Origin: Rhipidocladum racemiflorum
Taxonomy: Eukaryota > Streptophyta > Magnoliopsida > Poales > Poaceae
Length of the DNA stretch: 64,000 nucleotides
NCBI GenBank assembly: GCA_036346355.1
Contig: CM070575.1
Span: 63,121,915 to 63,185,914 of the forward strand
Direction: 5' to 3'
Shown: one piece after another, positions 59,729-64,000 of the stretch
Position numbering within the stretch: position 1 is the stretch's first letter
Layout of the letters: each line of letters opens with the position of its first letter
Notes under the pieces: model-generated
Told to the model about the DNA's origin: nothing
Database searches by the model: none
Seen by the model: the letters and a program-made list of their open reading frames with translations, nothing else
Translations under genes and position numbers: made by a program

Positions 59729-62700
59729 TGTGAGACCCCGGATAAGCTATCCGAAACCTCCTGTGTATTTCTGTACTAGTCCCAGATCAGTAGCTAGTAC
59801 ACACAGTCAACAGTGATACTTCATTGCCGAACATAACGAAGTTGTAACATAAATAATAAAGTATGGGCCACATGACCACTTATTACAATACTCGGTCACG
59901 AGACCGGAGACACGACAGCGGAAGCAAAAATGACAAAAAGGCGAAAACCAAAAACACCACAGGCGACGACAAGACACGCGACTAGCTATCTTGGAGATCT
60001 TCCTCGAATTCTTCGGTGTAGAACTCACCGTCTTCAGCGGCGTCCTGGTAGTTCTCTGATGACAACGGTTATGTAGCACGTGAGTACAAAAGTACTCAGC
60101 AAGTCGGGGAAAGTATGCATATGTGGGGCTTGCCAAGGAAGGCTTAATATGGTTCTTTTGCACAAAGCCAAATTTCATTAAACCATACTTGCTAATAAGT
60201 TTCATAAAGCATATTTTAGCAATTCTTTTTAACAATTGAATTATTTAATAATGCAGTGAATGTTCTATCCACCATCACTAGAATAAGGGCTCTATCCGCC
60301 ACAAGTTTAAAAGATCATGATTAATCATACATGACTCTATCCGTCATGACATAAAACAGGTTCAATCTACCTGGTTGGCTCAATCCGCCAATCAAACATC
60401 CGAGAGTTCTAACCACTCCCGAATCCCAAAACAAACAATTGTTTAGTTTGAAACCAAAAACCAAAGTCTACCAGTATGAAAGCATTCTTTGCTTTGCCCT
60501 TGACCGTAGGCACGGCTATTCGAATAGTTTTAACTCTGCAGAGGTGTACAGCTTTACCCACAAGACATGATCAACTCTTAATGCCATGCAATTAACACAC
60601 TTCCTTTGGTGTGTCGGCAGAGAGATCATGACAAGGCCTTTACAATGTATACGCCTAACCCGACTCACCCGCTGAGGTTTCACTGCTATTAGGGTTCTAT
60701 CTACCCAGTACAGAAGCTCCCTCTTGCGCCGTTTGGGGAGTACAACTTGCCGCTATCTGGCACCCACATTTCACCAACTGGCAAGTCTAAGTTAGGTTTT
60801 TACAAATTATTTAGCCAGGTCGTACCATGTTAGACATGTGGTGGTACGGTAATGCTTAGAATGAACAGTCATAAGCGTCGGTCCTTAATTGACTTGGGGC
60901 GGTACTTGCACAAACCAAGATCAGTGCTCTATCCGCACCCGCCCGACAATCCATTCCGCCCAAGTCCAAATCATTTTTCCTTTTCTTTTATTTTGGAAAA
61001 ACAGTACCAAAATCTTTATAATAATTTCCAAATCACACTTTAAATCATCATTTTTGGTATAATCCCACCGATGGGTCATTTTCATTAATGTTGGCCCTAA
61101 GCAATTCTATCGTACTATTCAACAACGGTCACCATATAAGGTAAACATGGCATAACAAATGTCCTAGGGTTACAAGTAAACATGGATATCAATAACAAAG
61201 GAGGTATTCACAAATCGGATCAACTATTCACTTATATTTGACATACGATGATAAACATAGCATGCAAGTTTATAAAACCTTGTAAACACATTTGTAAACA
61301 TAGGATCAACATGCGTCAAGGGACTTGCCTTCGGTCACAGCGAGGGTGTCGAAACCTTGGAGTTCGGCGGCAGGGTCGGCGGACTCGGACGGCTCCTCGG
61401 CTACGCGCAAAACGAGACAACAAATAAATAACTAGAAAATAAATAAAATCCAAAAATTACAAAAGTAGTACTGGCAGGAAGGTATTGATTTTAGATGAAT
61501 TTAGGAATTTGAACGGAGTCAATCGAAGTTCGGACGGAAAAGATATGAGCTTTCGAAGTTCGAAAACCCTAGAAAATCGAAAACGAGGGAATATTCCCGG
61601 AATATTCCTTTTTCTAATTTTTCTGATTTTCTTGAATAGGCTAGTCACTTGCAAGTGGGGCCCTAGTGTCATAGAGGGGAAGGCTTCTTCTCCAAGGATC
61701 CATGGCCATGGGAAACAGAGGACAAGGCTTGGAGGGGGGCGGCGATGGGGGGGGTGTGGGGCGGCGGGCGGCGACCTCGCACGGTGAAGCCCAAAAAAAA
61801 CAGAGAACTTCTATTTTTCCCAAAATCCGAATTTTTTCAATAATCTTCATGAAAGTTTGCAAAATAAAAATATGGATCATGGAGGGAACATCTAGAGGAG
61901 CTTATAGAAGCAAAGAATTGAACCAATTCTCACCGGAGACGACGAATTTGACGAAGAACACGGGTTCGGCCGAGGCGACAAAAATGTAAACTTCATCTTC
62001 AAGTCTTGATGAAACCTAAAATTGATGGATGAATTAGAATCTAGACCTCCACACAATCACAAGGAAACAAACGGAGTGGAGATTGACCCACCGGAGAGGA
62101 AGATACGACCAAGAACACGAAGAACACGAAAACTCGGCGTTCCTCGCGGTTTCTTCGATCTAGCGGCCGGATGAGTTGGAGACACAAAGGGTGAGTGCTA
62201 CCACCGGGAAGAGGGTTCTAATACGGAGCAATGAGAGGTGGAAGCACGCGAAACGGAGTTGAAACGGCCGATTTATTGCCATAATCGTCAATTTTGGTTT
62301 TGGAAAGATTGAACCGTTTCCGGCGAGATCCCAGGCTAATGATGTTGGGGGTGGAGAGAGCTCGTCGCTACGGATTCAACGGACCCGGCCGTTCATGATT
62401 TGGAGCAATGAATAGGGAGTTATGGGTGTTTGAATCATGAAGCCCTAGTATGGAAGCTTCCTGCATTGCTCTGGTTCTTCCAACGTGCATGACCAGCCAA
62501 AGGTTAGGGATGACACTGTTGCGCCACGTGTCGCCTCCTCATCGGCCAAGGTTTACGCGAAAGTGACGCCCTAGAGAAAAATTAGCAAAAATGGTCTAAA
62601 AATTCCGGAAAAATTTCTAGAACCATTTTGGAATATTTGGAACCCAATAAAATTGGTTTCGCGAAATTTGGACGAAATTTGTGGATTTGAATATTCTGGG

Positions 62701-63026
62701 GCGAATAGCGGGCATTAAACAAAAGCCGCGCGAGATAAAATACCAGAGAGCCTCCAAAAATCTTGGGAAAATTCCCAAAATATTTTTAGAATATTTGGGA
62801 CCTAATGCACTAGGTTCCATGATTCTCGGAGCATTTTTGGACTTGGGCGAAATTTCGGGTACTGGCGAGAGTCTGGAAATTCGATTTTTCGAACGGAGGA
62901 GAATTGAACTCCGGGATTGGATGGAAAAGGATGCCAGGTTAAATTAAACACCAAAGAAACTCCAATTTTTGAATTTACTTAATATAAATTAGATTTTTTC
63001 CAGAACGCGAAACTGATGATGTTACA
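59729..63026 (-). mobile_element. Long Gypsy solo LTR, 3.3 kb, inside CACTA DNA
   Basis: Plus-strand ends TGTGAGACCCCGG and GATGTTACA. Flanks are GCACT (59724-59728) and GCACC (63027-63031), a 5-bp duplication with one mismatch. CACTA palindromic repeats continue on both sides. Related to 28758-32204. Confidence 0.82.
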
Positions 63027-63031
63027 GCACC

Positions 63032-63228
63032 TCATCCCAAACGGTTCTAAATTGGAACCGTCTGTGATGAGGTGCACATTACAGACGGTTCCAATTTAGA
63101 ACCGTCTGTGATGTTGATTTTCACAGACGGTTACAATTTAGAACCGCCTGTGATGACTTTTTTCACAGACGGTTCCAATTTAGAACCGTCTGTGATGGCT
63201 TTTTCACAGACGGTTCCAATTTAGAACC
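63032..63228. repeat. Array of short palindromes (CACTA subterminal)
   Basis: Five units, each CACAGACGGTTC, a 7-base CAATTTA loop, and GAACCGTCTGTG, spaced about 40-45 bp. It ends exactly where the lectin fragment begins. Confidence 0.85.
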
Positions 63229-63695
63229 TGCTCCCCGAGTTCAACAGCTCCGAGGGGTTCCTGCTCCTCTCGCGGACGGTCGACATCTGGCGGGCCGGCG
63301 ACGGCGGGGTGCCTGCGCGCGAGGCGTCGTTCAACACCAGCTTCACGCTCGACGACGGAGCCTCTCCCGTCTCGTTCGTCCTCCTCCTCGACCGCTTCCC
63401 CACGCTCAACAACCCGGCCGGCCTCCGTGGTTGTAACAACTCGGCCGCCGGTGTCGAGGCCAACGCCACCAACTCCCTCGCCGCCGTCGAGGTAGGCACG
63501 GTCAAGTCGTACACCCCGGAGTCTTCGGACGTCGGCCTCAATGTCACCATCACGCCCAACCGTACCGCGCCGAGCCGCACCGTGTGGATCGAGTACAACG
63601 CCGTCGCACATCGTCTGTGGGTGTACGTTGCCGTCGGTAGGGAGGCGAGGCCACCCAGAGCGCTCCTCGACTCGCCCCTCGACCTCGCCGGTGTC
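63229..63695 (+). pseudogene. Truncated legume-lectin fragment
   Basis: About 94% identical by eye to 37674-38138 of the lectin gene, with the frame open throughout. It lacks the start, signal peptide and first strands, and ends at LDLAG. It is bounded on the left by CACTA palindromes and on the right by gag-like sequence, so it is a captured or transduced gene fragment. Confidence 0.9.
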
Positions 63696-63724
63696 CGCAG
63701 CACCCAGAGCGCTCCGAGGCAGTT

Positions 63725-64000
63725 CAAGTTAGTTCAGTTGCTACTATTGGTGTCAGTGATAAAGCAGATAGTGACCAGCAGCTATCCACTGTAACAACCG
63801 TGACAATTCAAAACTTGGATCAGTTATTCACCGCCCAGACCCAGCTTATGCAAATAATGGTGCAACAGATGAATGTTATCAGTACCAAAATCAATCCCTC
63901 TACATCTGCAAATAATCCTGTTCACAGTCAAAGTTTGCCTTGTTCATGAGGACCAAACCACCCACGTTTGATGGATTAGCCACTCTCAAAGACGCAGAAA
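63725..64000 (+). pseudogene. Gypsy gag N-terminal fragment, running off the window
   Basis: Frames read LDQLFTAQTQLMQIMVQQMN and, after a frameshift, MRTKPPTFDGLATLKDAE. The latter is the start of the conserved retrotransposon gag domain (PPTFDG..AE). Confidence 0.72.

Noticed and set aside
63032..63228. Palindrome array considered as a regulatory cluster
   Set aside because: Same motif as the CACTA subterminal repeats at 58680-59000.
1..64000. tRNA genes and endogenous pararetrovirus sequence
   Set aside because: I saw no cloverleaf with A and B boxes and no viral coat or movement motifs; retroelement remnants are Copia or Gypsy type.

Overview
The window is nuclear DNA from a grass (Poaceae). 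The evidence is split genes with GT-AG introns, GC-rich first exons with AT-rich introns and flanks, and a dense, nested load of grass-type transposons: Copia and Gypsy LTR elements, CACTA, PIF/Harbinger, hAT and Mutator-like MITEs, and small Helitrons. I cannot name the species. There is nothing prokaryotic here.

Three genes look intact, all on the minus strand. They are a two-exon SGNH/sialate-acetylesterase-type carbohydrate esterase (1592-4725), a seven-exon SWI3D-type SWI/SNF chromatin-remodelling subunit (16340-23512) and a three-exon plastid ribosomal protein PSRP4/bTHXc (33187-34246). A plus-strand legume-lectin gene (37504-38349) keeps its TATA box, signal peptide and lectin domain, but its 3' end now runs into LTR-like DNA. 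A second, 5'-truncated copy of that lectin domain lies at 63229-63695. A small Cys-rich secreted-peptide gene (43008-43293) has one extra base in a homopolymer.

Layout: 1-5041 esterase with MITEs. 5206-11919 decayed Copia element with both LTRs and a 5-bp TSD. 12000-15200 Gypsy-LTR-like DNA holding a foldback element and a 910-bp solo LTR. 16340-23512 SWI3D. 24066-28550 hAT-like pieces, a Harbinger MITE, a 1.9-kb Harbinger-type element and a hAT MITE. 28758-32204 long Gypsy solo LTR. 33187-34246 PSRP4. 34439-40280 a duplicated segment pair (about 34.87-36.1 kb and 38.79-40.2 kb) with MITEs present in one copy and absent in the other, plus twin Harbinger MITEs. 37504-38349 lectin. 40500-49881 Gypsy LTR end, CACTA ends, a decayed Ulp1-like protease domain, an 0.8-kb duplicated block and a complete 876-bp CACTA. 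50000-55150 LTR-like DNA, a Copia LTR, and a GC-rich exon-like island. 55151-64000 Gypsy LTR derivative, then a CACTA left end followed by a nested solo LTR, the lectin fragment and a Gypsy gag fragment.

The most unusual signal is a 5S-rRNA-derived module (near-complete 5S, short spacer, second partial 5S) shared by two CACTA-type regions at 49508-49704 and 59463-59621. The duplicated segments also act as natural empty sites that date and define several MITE insertions. The genes form no operon or shared pathway; they are ordinary single plant genes separated by transposons.
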